Below are positions 24,393 through 36,201 of a DNA stretch of 64,000 bases, piece by piece (the stretch's first letter is position 1; each line of letters starts with the position of its first letter). Below the pieces are notes generated by a model. That model saw only the letters and a program-made list of their open reading frames with translations, had not been told where the DNA came from and made no database searches. The DNA is from Voacanga thouarsii. Lineage: Eukaryota > Streptophyta > Magnoliopsida > Gentianales > Apocynaceae. Location: the NCBI GenBank assembly GCA_026120185.1, contig JANUWF010001176.1, forward strand, positions 6,891,501-6,955,500. Direction: 5' to 3'. The translations under genes and the position numbers were made by a program.

Positions 24393-27150
24393 TTACAAAT
24401 GAATATTTGAAGAAGTGACATAATCTCTCGAAACAGTAAAATTATTATTATTACAATTTCTCCTAATATGTCCATTCATATGACAGTTGCTGCATCTTGG
24501 AGGAGAGTTGGGCATTCGATAATCCATATCACAAGGTATCCTTGATGTTCGCGGACGGCCAGGAACTTCATTCCTCACCATTTCTTCCACAGGTACAAGC
24601 GTAAAAGTAGAAGGCCTCCAATATTATTTATCTGCCACAGGAAAAAACTGACCCTCATAAGTTAACTCGTAATTCCGGTTGGTATAGAACTCCAAAACAA
24701 ATTCAATAGGGTTCCAACCTCTGTGACGACATGCTGCAAACCCATGCGAACAAGGTATACCATATATGCTCCACTTTTGGCAACCGCATGATCTCTCCAT
24801 CAAATTGACACTGTAAATATTTGGACTTCTACCCCCTTGTTGGACAAACGATTTGATCACATATATGCCGGCTTGTGTATTAAATTCAATCACAACATGC
24901 CCTCTCGATTTGTCCTCAAAATAAGAATACAACTTCTACATTTCAGATGGCAAAGTATGTCTCAAATTAGATGTCTCATCTCTGTGTTCATTGAAATACT
25001 TAACTAACTTATGAAATGTTGTTTCGACAAAAACTTTTAGCAGGAGAGATCTTGCTTTCTTCAGTACACTGTTCATGCATTCAGACAAACTAGTAGTCAT
25101 TGAACCTTATCTATGCCCATCATCATATGATAAAGTCCATTTCTCTAAACCTATGTCCATCAAATATTTAAATGCATCTTCTTTTCGAATTCTAATTTCA
25201 TCCAAGTATGCTTGACATTTGGTCATTTTACGCTCCAAACCCACAGCATACATCAAATTTGTCAAATTTGTGTCCTTAAATTTAGCATGAAAATTTCCCT
25301 TAATGTGCCCGAGGCAATATCGATAGACAGCTAAAGGTTCTTGCCATTCATTCATATGTCGTACAACATTGATTATACCTTTATGTCTATTTGAAATCAA
25401 ACATATATGTCTTTCCATAATGACATGTTGACGTAGTAGCTTTAAGAACCAGCTCCAACTCTCCAATGACTCGTCATCCACGATGGCAAATACTAGAGGG
25501 AAGAGGTGACTGTTTGCATCCCAAGTTGACGCAACCAACAATTTGCCTCGATAAAGTCTCCTTAAATGGGTTCCATCAATAGATACCACTAGTCGACAAT
25601 ATTTGAAGCCAATAATTGAAGGTTTGAAAGCCTAGAAAAGGAAACCAAAAGCTTTCAAATCACCCACACTAGTCCAGTGATGTCTCCATTTCACAATGGT
25701 CCCAGGATTAGAATCCTGCAAGGCAAGCATGTATTTTGGTAGTGCAATCCAAGTGGAGGGCCAATCACTATATACAAGTTCTATAGCTACTTTCCGGGCA
25801 TCCCATGCTTTCTTATAAGAACAACCCGTCCTCCATAGTTTCTGAACTTCAGCAATAACATGGCTCACATGGCATTTAGGGTCATTTAAAACTAAATGTG
25901 TCACATTACGTGCTATAAATCGATGATCCATGTTTCTATGCACATTATTCACAGCTGTAATGACACATGTGTGTTCCTTGTTCAAAACTGTTATCTGCCA
26001 TTGTCCATAGGTATTCTTATGTATAATACGAATATGCCAAGAGTAAGGATTGCTAGCACTTGCATGCTTACACTTAGCATACCAACAGTCCTTCTTACTC
26101 TCGAAGACCTTGAATTCCCGTCCTGCTTGAATAGACCACTTCCTCACTGCATATATAGCCTCCTTCTTGTTCTGAAACCTCATGTTTAGTTGCAAATCGA
26201 TATCAGTGTCGGACCAACTTCTCGTGATATCAATAGAGTGTCTACGAAGCGATTCATTAGCACATGCACCGGACCCTGTGTCATCAAATATTGGAAATCT
26301 TGTATGTTCCCATGTGGTGTTGGAAGGTCCCGCCACGTCACCCCCATCATCTTCGAAGGAAATGCTTGGATTGTTGGCCGGAATGTCATTTTCTTCGCTA
26401 TCATATCTATCACTCCAATTCATTGGCCCCTCGGAGCCTGTGAAACCCTCATCATCAGATGTATGCACCGTTGAATCAACATTCGTTGCAGCAGTGACCA
26501 TTTGTGGGTGAGACACTCTACCATGTGATGGAGTGGTGGTGTTACCATGTACCCGTTCCTCCTGATATGTACTAGGATCTGGACTGCTGCAGAACCCGAG
26601 AGATGTTATGGGTTGACCAGGTTGCATGCATCGCCTCCAGTTGTGGGCCCAACATTAATTGTCTCAATATTACTACCAGTTGAACTAATGTGTTCAGTTC
26701 CAAACGTGTTTACGGCAGCTCTTGTATTTCCCATTTGTTGGTAAAATGCTTGGGGTTGCATGTAGTTAAAGGTGTCCCCTCCAATACCAATAGGGAGTTG
26801 AGAAAATGAATGGTATTGCCCTTGAATCGAAGTACCTAACCCCGCCACTTGATTCAACGTTACCATAAATGAACCTGTTGTTGGGGATACATCACATAAA
26901 TAACTCGAGCGTTGGGAAGTCACCTCGGAATAGCTCACATGCAGTTGGATACTTTGGGACTTAAATTCATGCGGCAGCATCCATAAAACCTCCATATCAT
27001 CGTCATCGCTTAACTCATTTGCAATATACTGTTGATCAAATCCATAAAGAAATGGATGTCTCAGTGTAATCTTGATAGTCACATTTCGCCCTCCCAATCC
27101 AAGATATGTACGAACCTTGTCTACCAGTTCCGAGTACGATATCCGATATC
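24393..27150 (-). pseudogene. MuDR-type transposase pseudogene of the MULE
   Basis: Minus-strand gene for a Mutator-like transposase. Order of parts: an N-terminal block (27150-26606, includes VTIKITLRHPF) in a different frame from the rest; an acidic linker; a MuDR domain (about 26190-25960: LNMRFQNKKEAIYAVRKWSI, CWYAKCKH); the MULE catalytic domain (25589-25090: SIDGTHLRR keeps the first Asp, but ISNRHKGI has Asn where the family has Asp); a SWIM finger (about 24790-24720: SCGCQ...GIPCSHGFA); and a C-terminal zinc knuckle CSNCHMNGHIRRNC (about 24500-24460). Premature stops in one frame: 25632-25634 (Trp position, TAG), 25107-25109, one just before 24932 and one at 24624. One frameshift near 26610-26640. 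Inactive by several independent lesions. Confidence 0.88.
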
Positions 27151-27575
27151 GGAGAATGCAAGTTTTTTTAATCGCTCTATCAAACCATATTGACTTTCGA
27201 TAATCGCGCTATATTTGACAATCTCAAAAAAAGCATAGCACAATAGGTGGTTCCAAAACATTCATGATTACCAAATCTGCACAATCTAAAATTACAAAAT
27301 GATATGACAGTGTAAGTGCAAACAAAATGATGTGGATGGATGAAGTTTCACAGCAATGTAAAAACAAAAAACAATGATGAAGCACATTGGAGGGAAAATG
27401 CAAAGAAAATAAGTGTATGTGGATGGATGAAGTTATCTTTTTACTCAAATTAGTAAAATGGTAGCAACACATTCAACATTCACGCAGATTGCCCACTGAG
27501 AAATTGAAGGCGCCGGCAATGGAGATAGCAGCTTTCTGTGAAATGGCTGCAGATTTGGGGATGATATAACGACAA

Positions 27576-27600
27576 GGTCGCATTTTCTGGAAATGCGACC
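27576..27600. repeat. Internal TIR-like hairpin between the two MULE genes
   Basis: GGTCGCATT - 7 bases - AATGCGACC, followed by TTAGTGG. It closely matches the inner edge of the left inverted repeat (GGTCGCATT...AATGCGACC then ATAGTGG at 24043-24072) in the same orientation. It lies between the start of the transposase gene and the end of the PMD gene. Confidence 0.8.
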
Positions 27601-27619
27601 TTAGTGGATTTCTTTTTTT

Positions 27620-27935
27620 TTTATAAGTGGTAGGAAAACCAACAACCAAACTCCCTGTAAAACGTAAACAAATTTCCTAAATCCAAACTCCCAATCAAAA
27701 TCCAACAACCAAACACCCAATCAAAATCCAAATACCAAAACCATCCAATCAAAATCCAAACACCTGAACCAATCAAACACCAAAAACGTCCAAACACCAA
27801 AACAGTTCCACACAACCGAAACACCAAAACAATCCAAACACATATATTTCAAAGACACAGAGTACAAACACTAAAACCGTCCAAATACACAGAATACAAA
27901 CATTACAAAACCATCTACACTACATCTATAGAAGT
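27620..27935. repeat. Low-complexity degenerate repeat (CAAACACCAAAAC-like)
   Basis: Repeated short phrases such as AATCAAAATCCAA and AAACACCAAAAC fill the spacer downstream of the PMD gene. Reading frames here are artefacts of the repeat. Confidence 0.6.
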
Positions 27936-27959
27936 GAAGAACCACTAATGTGGAGACAG

Positions 27960-30271
27960 TACAGATGGCCTTCGAGGCCTAATCTTCCTCCTGAGTCTCC
28001 CGGCAGGCTCTAGATCATCATGCTGGGGAGAATGAGCGGGCCGTGCTAAATCCGGCTGGGGAGAATGAGCGGGTTACGGATCATCCTGTTGGGGGGGGTT
28101 TGGAATCCGTCATCCGCGCCTAGTACAGACAATCCCGCTGAATGGCCGAACAGGTAGGTCATCAATACGTGTGACAGGCTCCTCCTGCCCACCAGTAGGT
28201 AATGAATCCATGCGTACACGATCATGATCGTCAGCAGCGGCACCCTGGTCGTTCGAAACCGGAATCACCATAGAATCATCTCCTAGCAACTCATCCGCAC
28301 CAAACTCGGGAGGCAAACCATCCCCGACCTCCTGGTCAAAATGGTCAGCAGTGGCATCCTGGTGATGATGGTCCTGTGGAGGATGTGGTCGCGCTCAGGA
28401 CCTCTTGCCTCCTCGCCTCACCCCGGCATGTGCACGGCCATCAATAGGCTCTCAGGGCCTCGCAGTCGGCTGACTCACCGCAATAGTCGGCTCCTCCGAC
28501 TCGATTGGGCCAGGGTATCTATCGTGTGGTTGATGACACGCTGTCAGTCCCCGAGCACACATATCTCGTATCTCTATAAACCCCCTCCGGGAAACCGCGT
28601 CAGCATCATGAATATGTCGCTCTACCACAATCATAGCACGTCGCACGATATCAGCCTGCAAAAAAACATATAACATTTAGTTACATATTTCAACATGTTA
28701 TAACTTATTAAATTATAAGAACTTACCAATACAACTGTACTAGATCCGGTAGGCTGATATCCCGACTACGATGCATCGCGAGAAACGGGGTTCCCGACCC
28801 TAAGACGGGTATGATCCCTATACCACTGCATGTACGCTCCATCAACCGAGACATCTAACTCAGTAGTCTGTATGTACTTTAGTCGATACACCCACAACGA
28901 CCCATGGTAGATGGCATAATCTCATGTAGGATTGCTCTGTCTATCAATATCATGGAGGTCAATTCGTGTATCGCAATCTACCGAGTATAGGCTGCAGCAT
29001 CCCAAACTGATGCATGACCCGATCCGAAAAGTATAGCTTGACGACCTCCCAACTAATAAGCGCTGTGCGTGACCTCCAAATATAGGCTCCGTCCAAATAG
29101 TGCAGGGGGAGAATGCTCACCAAGTCCGGTTGATATGGCTGCCAAATAAACTACAACACACACAATAGATATAAGGTTTGCATACATATATATGGAGTTA
29201 CAAATAAAGTGTGCATACATAACATGTATACTCACATCATCGTCGGATAGAGCATCAAGTTGGGAACGATACGACACCAAAACATGCGTGGACGTGCGAT
29301 AGAGGTGTAAACCTACGTCCCACCAAGCTCCGTATGGTGCAAGTGGTGGTAGCTCGTTGCGAGGTCTACCCCACTCCGGTCGGACAACACGAATACGCTC
29401 CCGGGCCCATAACTACATCGCATTTACAAAAAGGTATTAGAAATATTACATATGTTATTAAGAATTTTTAAAATAAAGAATGGACCAAATTCAAACTTAC
29501 TTGAAGTAAGACCATTGGGCCACAAATCTTCTGGGCGAACCCAATAGCAGCCCGGCACAAACATTTATAAAGGTATGCTAAGACTGCACTACCCCAACTC
29601 AAGGTGCCACAAGCATCAAAATCCTCTATAATAGGCAGATATCTCAAGTGCAATAAATTCCCAGACTTATCAGAAAATAATAACCCCCCGATCAATAAGA
29701 ATATAAGACAACGAGCACGTTGCTGTATAACGTCATCAGTAGCGTCATCTGCCAGAGGAATCTGCTAGTGCTCCTCAATAGGAGCCTTCCTAATCCTATT
29801 CCCCAGAATGTGCTATGCTTGTAGTCTAATACCTAGTATTCTATCACAAAGATCAATCCAATCGGATTTTGAATAGTGAAAAGGTGCTCCTATGACTGGA
29901 TCCCCATCTACTCTAAGGCCCCATAAAAGTGCTATATCCTCTAATGTAACAGCAGCCTCTCTTACTAGTAAATGAAATGTATGAGTCTCCTGCCGCCATC
30001 ACTCTACTAATGCAGTAATAAGGGCATGATCTACTTGTATATGCCCAACTCGTCTAACTCCCCCAAATCCAGCACTATCCACTAATTCCATGACTCTGCC
30101 TGAAAGTGGAGTGTGCTCCCAAAATGCAGAATCGTATCGTCTAAATACCAGTGGAGTCTCAAAGGCACGCTGATCGCCAGACCATACCAATAAAGAACGG
30201 TGACTAGGCTGGAGAGATAATAAACCACTTACAAGAGGGCCGGGGTGGATATCCATGTGCATGTGATCCAT
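27960..30271 (-). pseudogene. Plant mobile domain (PMD) gene carried by the MULE, decayed
   Basis: Encodes a PMD protein (the family of MAIN/MAIL1 and of entries named 'serine/threonine phosphatase 7 long form homolog'); known members act in nuclear silencing and development, and related domains travel in transposons. Start at 30271. Exon 1, 30271-29501: LQPSHRSLLVW, SGFGGVRRVGHIQVDHALITALVE, then THTFHLLVREAAVTLEDIA. Exon 2, 29412-29236: LWARERIRVVRPEWGRP...THVLVSYRSQLDALSDDD. Exon 3, 29138-28727: PYQPDLVSILPLHYL...IWRSRTALISWEVVK...DRVMHQFGMLQP. Exon 4, from 28655 to about 27960: weakly conserved tail. All introns keep GT-AG. Breaks: TGA at 29999-30001 where Arg is expected (CGA to TGA), TAG at 29813-29815 and 29765-29767, and a frameshift near 28960. 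Once a functional cargo gene, now broken. Confidence 0.8.
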
Positions 30272-30659
30272 CCTACCTATTTAGAGTAAATTGAAACAAT
30301 TAACGTAATACATTGACCATATATACAAGCTACCCAATGGGCATACATTCGAACATTTCCACACTACTCAAATGATCCCAAAACTTCAAGGAACAGAGTT
30401 AAATGAGTTTGCATTTGATTTCTATCAAAATCACTAGCAAACTATAGTATTAGATATATACTAGAGAATTCTATTTTGCAACACTCAAGATATTAGCAAT
30501 TCGACTAGCTTTTTATTCAAGAAGATGAATTCAACTTTTTCTCGAACTTTCCAACATCTAAAAAGTATCATATGTACTACAAATTTAATCCAAACTCTCT
30601 TTAAAATCTTGGATAACAACTACACAAAAGGTAACTCCAAAAAGGAGTACAACTTCAAC

Positions 30660-31040
30660 AAATAATATTGGCATCTCTAGCATGATTGTTTTCCAAATAA
30701 TATATTCAATAAGAATCAAGCTTATTGCCCTAGAAGATTCAAAATGTTCAATCAAAGTAATATTCAATCAAAATAATATTGGCATCTCTAGCAAAAAAAA
30801 TGAATCAAAATATTCAAAAATTGGCATCTCTAGCATCAAAATAATATTCAATAAGAATCAATCAATAAAGTGCCAACATAATTGCTTAGTAAATGCCCTA
30901 ATAATATTCACTCAATCAAAATATCACAAGTTTAGGCTAAAAAGAACAAATAATTATACCATTCACTAATCACTTCCATCTTAGAGCTGTGACACTAAAT
31001 CATAGACACTAAATCAACCTAGACACTAAATCATAGAGGG
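30660..31040. repeat. Short direct repeats near the MULE right end
   Basis: TTGGCATCTCTAGCA occurs three times (about 30668, 30779 and 30821) and TAGACACTAAATCA-like units three times (about 30999-31037). They lie in the upstream flank of the PMD gene, with no coding content. Confidence 0.6.
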
Positions 31041-31461
31041 AAAAAAACATATAACTATTACAATACTCAATATTTGTAACGTGAGCTGAAGAGGAAATCA
31101 AATGGAGAAAGAACATCAGAAATCAAATGGAGAAAGAACAAATAATTATACCAAAATGGTCCAAAATGAAATGCCTGTCGCTGAAGAGGAAACCCACTGC
31201 CGGAATAAGGTCACTGGTCGTCGGCGCAAATGGAGATAGCAGATCGCGGAGAACGTAGAGAAACAACCGAGGAGGTGGACGCAAAAATGAAAATCGCAGC
31301 GTGGAAGAGGGAGAAGTAATGCGACCTACAGGTCGCATTCTGTTAATGCGACCTCACCTAGGTCGCATTTAGATAATGCGACCTTATTCAGCTTTAAATC
31401 ACTAGTCGCATGGGGCAAGTTCATTTGCGGTTGCATTTTCATAATGCAACCTTATAAAATA

Positions 31462-31565
31462 AGGTCGCATTATGGAAATGCGACCTCACTACAAATGGAA
31501 TTCTTCACCGCGCTGCCCCACTATCGTAAATTCCACCAAAAAGAACCCCATTTAACGGAAATTCT
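31462..31565 (-). repeat. Right terminal inverted repeat of the MULE
   Basis: Inverted partner of 23962-24065. Further inward lie three hairpins of the same type at 31331-31353, 31361-31383 and 31429-31451, besides the one inside the repeat (31462-31484). Confidence 0.9.
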
Positions 31566-31575
31566 AAAACTATTA

Positions 31576-33369
31576 AGTGCTCACAGAAGTTCATCACATG
31601 ACTTTCACTTGACCAATTTTATAGATGTTTTCATTCACTCAACTCTCATAATATGGTGCTATCATTCTAATTCTTACAAAGTAACTTCCATATATGATAG
31701 AAAAATACTATCGCGACTTGCATGTCTTTCACTTCTCTTTTTAGATATATATTTTTTTTTTAGTAATTCACTTTTGCTTTCAAATTTATTTTTCCTTTCT
31801 GTAGAAATGCCAAGAAAATTACTATTCGTCAAGAATTGAGTCGGTTTTTTTTCTTCTTCATCTTTATGTCTTAGTTTTGTTTATTAAAGGGAAAAATATG
31901 TTATTTGTGTTATATGGTTAGATTCGAAAAAGTGCGAAAGAGTAATCTCAAAATTATTGAGTCACATAAAAAGTTTGAAATTAGATCTTAAAATTGTTGT
32001 TGATAAATGAAGAAATTTGAAGAGAAGAGATTGAGATTAAAGTTGAAAAATAATATTTTAAAAATAAAAAATGGGAGAATGAAAGCTAAAATCTAGTGAT
32101 TTTGTATTATACTTGAACTTTTATTATTGAAAATGGTTATTTTTAGGTGTTTCAAAAGTTTAAGGGTTAAAATTATATATTTTAAAGTTCAAGAGTAGAA
32201 ATAAAAATTTATAAAAGTTCAAAGGTAATTAGCATATTTTACCCTATTGAAAATATTTGTATCATATGTATTTTATATTGTATCTTAATTAAAAAAAAAA
32301 ACAATGCAAGTATTTAAAGCATGCAATCTGCAATAGGTTCTATGTAAATATTTTCCAAAGATTTAGGCTTGAAGTATGGCTTCTGATCGTCCAAAAAAAT
32401 AAAGTAAAAAGGGATGGCTTCAATTTTCAATTTAACGGTGAAGTATTTTCAAGCAAGAAACATTTTTTTTTAAGGAAATATTAATAATTGATTTGTGAAT
32501 TTGGAAATATGAAGATCTTTTTGCTTTCTAAAATATCTATGTGTTATTCTGCTACTAGGGAAGCATTCTTCACTGTTAGTCCCTCTAATTGTTCAAACAA
32601 ATCAGCAAATCTTTAAAAGTATTAGGGGAAAAAACAAATCACATTCCTAAACTTCGTTCACTGTTCATGCCCACCTTCATCAGTCTCCACGTATAGTCTC
32701 TCCCTAATTCCTCTGCTGCTTCAGGTTTTCTTTGTGTTTTTTATGTTTAATTTCTTTGTAATTCATGTACAAAAAATGTTTCTGCTTCTAATTTTTGGCT
32801 AGTGACTTGCCCAATACTTTTTTTTTTTTTCTTTTCATGTTAGTCTCCTCATTTGACATGGGACGTTATTTTGTTTTTGTGCTTCAGTTGTTTTCCACAC
32901 TTCATTTCAGTAAGATTCTTCTTTTAGTTTTCTTACATATACCTATCAAGATTGGGGGAAGTATTCCTACTTAGTATTAGCCGCATTAAGCCATGTTTTC
33001 TTATTAGATTTAAAATATACATATATATATTTGCGTCATAATTTTGGCATCTTGTTCTGATCATTATTTAAATATCCCTTTGCGTACAAGAAATTGCGGC
33101 ATTAATGAATTGATCATTAAACATATAGCTGAGAATATATGTTTTTGTTTTAGGGTTTCTTGTGCTTTCACTAGAAAGAGAATGGTACCACAAATTTGTT
33201 TAGTCTTTTATGGCAATCTTCACCTGTGCTTGAACACATGTCAAGAAAATCTCAATCTCCTCTTAGTTTTTTCATATGTTTAGAATTTATAACTAATAAT
33301 AAAATTAATAATCATACAAATTTGTACATATCATGTTCGTAAAAAGAATTACAAATTATTTTATTTCAG
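31576..33369. other. Intergenic; probable 5' region of the ELMO gene
   Basis: No gene seen in 31576-32600. A pyrimidine-rich segment (about 32650-32730) followed by CAG/GTTTTC could be an untranslated first exon, but neither it nor the first coding exon could be proven. Confidence 0.35.
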
Positions 33370-35572
33370 ACCATTCCGTTGATTGCAGAAGATGCAATTT
33401 TTGGGATGTCAATGAACATGCGGAAAGGCCTCAGTTTTTGTGCGTGCTTCAAGCAGAATGGAACTTATGAAAGAATTTCTAACAAATTACTGGTAAGTGC
33501 TCCTGTAATAAAAAAACAATTCAGTGGAGACTATAACCACAGGGGACTTTTTGTACTTCATGATAGTCTACATTTTTTTTTTTTAATATATCAACTGCAA
33601 CTCGACTTGAATTACAGGGATATATTCACAAGTTTTAAGTTTTAGATATTGATGTTTTAAGCTTACAAATGTTAAAAATAGTTTATTTTGTTTTTTAAAG
33701 ATATTGCATAAAATTGCTATATATGCATACCTGACATAAAGATTTGTATTGCAGGAAGAGAGATTGAGAAAGTTAAAACATCGGTTGAAGGTCCCTTTTG
33801 ATGCTTCCAGACCAGAACATCAGGTTTGCTCATCTTATACTTCATTATGCATTCAGTATTCTGGTGAATACTTCCACTTCCATGTCTAAATTGGATTCAT
33901 GTCCCATCCACCAACGTATCAGAAAGGAATTAGAAGAGATAAAACTTGTTATGTTGGACAAATTTTTAAAAGCTGGAGTTTCTTGAAAGTATAGGAGATT
34001 TTGGAATATGGGTATTTTCCAGTTGGCTTCCTGGACAAGAATTACTTACCCATAACTTAGATTTGCTTCTTAGTTAATATTCACAATGACAGGAAACTTT
34101 AAGAGCTCTTTGGTCTGCAACATACCCTGATCAGGAGCTGCATAGTTTGGTATCTGATCAGTGGAAAGAAATGGGGTGGCAGGGTAGAGATCCATCCACT
34201 GATTTCAGGTCAAAATCCCTCCATCTTTCTCTCTCTCTCTTTCTGTTTTTTATTTCATTGCTTTCCTATTAACACCACAGCAACGTTTTCCTCTTTCCCA
34301 GGGGGGCTGGATTCGTATCTTTGGAGAACTTACTGTTTTTCGCCAATACTTTTTCTGTAAGATCAATCTAATGATCTTGGTTTATAAAGAAAAGGAAAAT
34401 GCTAATTCTGATCCCACTGCATTCATAATTCTATTCCTTTTATTGCCACAGAAATCTTTCCAGCGTCTGTTGAAGAAGCAAGGGGGGGAGAGAGCAACAT
34501 GGGAGTATCCATTTGCGACTGCCGGAGTAAATATTACATTCATGATCACCCAGATGCTAGAACTAGATGCTTGTAAGAACTGAGAAAAGAAAATGTCTTG
34601 GGTGTATGATTTTGAAGGTAGGTTTTACCACAAAAATTTTACTAATTAAAGCTCAAATTTTGCAGTAAAACCAAGAACATCGGTGAGAACTGTTTTCCTA
34701 AGATTACTGTCAGGTAAGACTTAAGAGCTGTGCCATTCCTGGAGTACTACCGGCCATTTTGTTCTTTGATATTCAAAATAGTAAAATAGTTACCTGCATG
34801 TGCAAAACTTCCTATTCAATATTCATAACACCATTCTGTATTTTTGGAGGAAGGGAAGAAAGACTGAAATTACATCAAAATCGAAGCATAGACGTTTCAC
34901 TGTGCAGGATATATTTGGAGCGACGCATATTATGCTTAATATTTAAATTAAAGTTTAGAATCCTTTAAAAGTGTGATTTTTATAAAAGTAATTTTCAGTG
35001 ACGGAGCTACATGTATCACATGGAGACACAGGACTCTATTGGGATGATAAAAATACTACTCCATGAGATATATGTATATTTAAAAAAAAAAAAAAAGATA
35101 TATGTTATTAATGTAATTTGTGTACTCTCACTCTATGAACTGAATGGCTATGAATGTGATGACTTTTAGATTAGATGTGTTTCAAATAGATTTCCATTAG
35201 TAAATGTATGCATTAATGTTGATGCATTTGCAGAGGACGAGTGGGCCTTTGATCTGCTTTATTGTGTGGCATTTGTGATGATGGACAAGCAGTGGTTGGA
35301 GAGAAATGCCACCTATATGGAGTTTAATGTGAGCATCCCAATTGACCTTATAATTTGTGGGAAAAGTAATGAAAACTAGAGGAAGAGGAGTGCCATCAAT
35401 TGAATTTGCTATTGTTATTTCTATCTTTAAATTTTTTTTTTCACTTTTTCACTGATTATATATATTTTTACAGGATATTTTGAAACTCACGCAAACTCAA
35501 CTAGAGAATGAACTTCAAATGAAGGATATTTTGCGAATTGAGGACATGCCTTCTTATGAACTTCTTTTTTAA
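33370..35572 (+). CDS. ELMO domain-containing protein (first coding exon not found)
   Basis: ELMO/CED-12 domain protein; animal ELMO proteins work with Rac activation and ELMOD proteins are Arf/Arl GAPs. The plant role is not settled. Exons with GT-AG borders: 33370-33492, 33755-33823, 34093-34208, 34302-34356, 34452-34572, 34666-34713, 35234-35328, 35474-35572. Phases join perfectly across all seven introns. Read-outs: RKGLSFCACFKQ, EERLRKLKHRLKVPFD, VSDQWKEMGWQGRDPSTDFR, GFVSLENLLFFA, WEYPFATAGVNITFM, EDEWAFDLLYCVAFVMMDKQW, TYMEFN and a C-terminal DMPSYELLF stop. The ELMO domain covers most of the protein after exon 2. The first internal ATG (33406) would give 229 aa, shorter than the usual 260-320. 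The phase-0 start of the first exon (TIPLIAEDAIFG) is homologous-looking, so an upstream coding exon probably exists. No defects seen. Confidence 0.9.
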
Positions 35573-36201
35573 TGGTAGAAACTTCAGAAATTTTGGAATC
35601 AGTAGATTCAGTGTTGTTTTTGTATCTTTTTACCCTTGTTAATTTAACTAGTATTTTAGAATTCTTATTTATTTATTTATTTATTTATTTTTTTGTTTTT
35701 AAATCCATGTATTTGGAATAGTTAAGAAATGAAATTGTAGTCTAATAGAAACCACACGCAAAAAATATGCGCGGTCAAAACCTGTAAATATTTTTCTTTG
35801 CTATCAAATGGCAATTTGTGTATTGTTCCAGTTAGCCTAAATTTGAGAATTCGCAGGGATAGAATCATCATTTGGCTTTAGTTGTATTAATGACATGAAA
35901 TTTTTTTTCCTAGAAATAGATAATTGATAATGTAAAAGTTCTCTGTTTTATTTGCCTTGCAAGCAAGTTATTCACAAGTAAATCAGAACTTGAAGGGTCT
36001 CTATAATTGTCCAACATATTATCTTTTAATGTAATGAGGTTAAGTACAACTTTTCAAGGGAGAGAAGTTATGCAATGAATGAAATCTTAGATTTGAATTT
36101 AAGAAAACGGGAATAAATTGTACATTTATGCATTTCAGAGCAAAGTGCAAATAGATGACATATATAAAGGTGCAAACTTCAAAGAAATACATCCCGAAAG
36201 A
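35573..36201. other. 3' flank of the ELMO gene, no gene seen
   Basis: Probable 3' UTR, then AT-rich spacer with an ATTT microsatellite at about 35667-35691. Confidence 0.5.

Larger units (their letters stand above)
23962..31565 (-). mobile_element. Complete Mutator-like element with PMD cargo gene, 7.6 kb
   Basis: Bounded by inverted repeats of about 104 bp (23962-24065 and 31462-31565) and by a perfect 10-bp direct repeat AAAACTATTA (23952-23961 and 31566-31575), fitting a Mutator-class target duplication. It carries two minus-strand genes. Reading leftwards from the right end, a plant-mobile-domain gene (30271 to about 27960) comes first and a MuDR-type transposase gene (27150-24393) second. 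Both are broken by stops, so the copy is immobile by itself. Palindromic 23-25-base hairpins mark both ends and the junction between the genes. Confidence 0.9.

Noticed and set aside
25107..25634. In-frame stops in an otherwise well-preserved transposase, as if stop codons were recoded
   Set aside because: A frameshift, a catalytic substitution and similar stops in the neighbouring PMD gene all point to plain decay in a nuclear genome.
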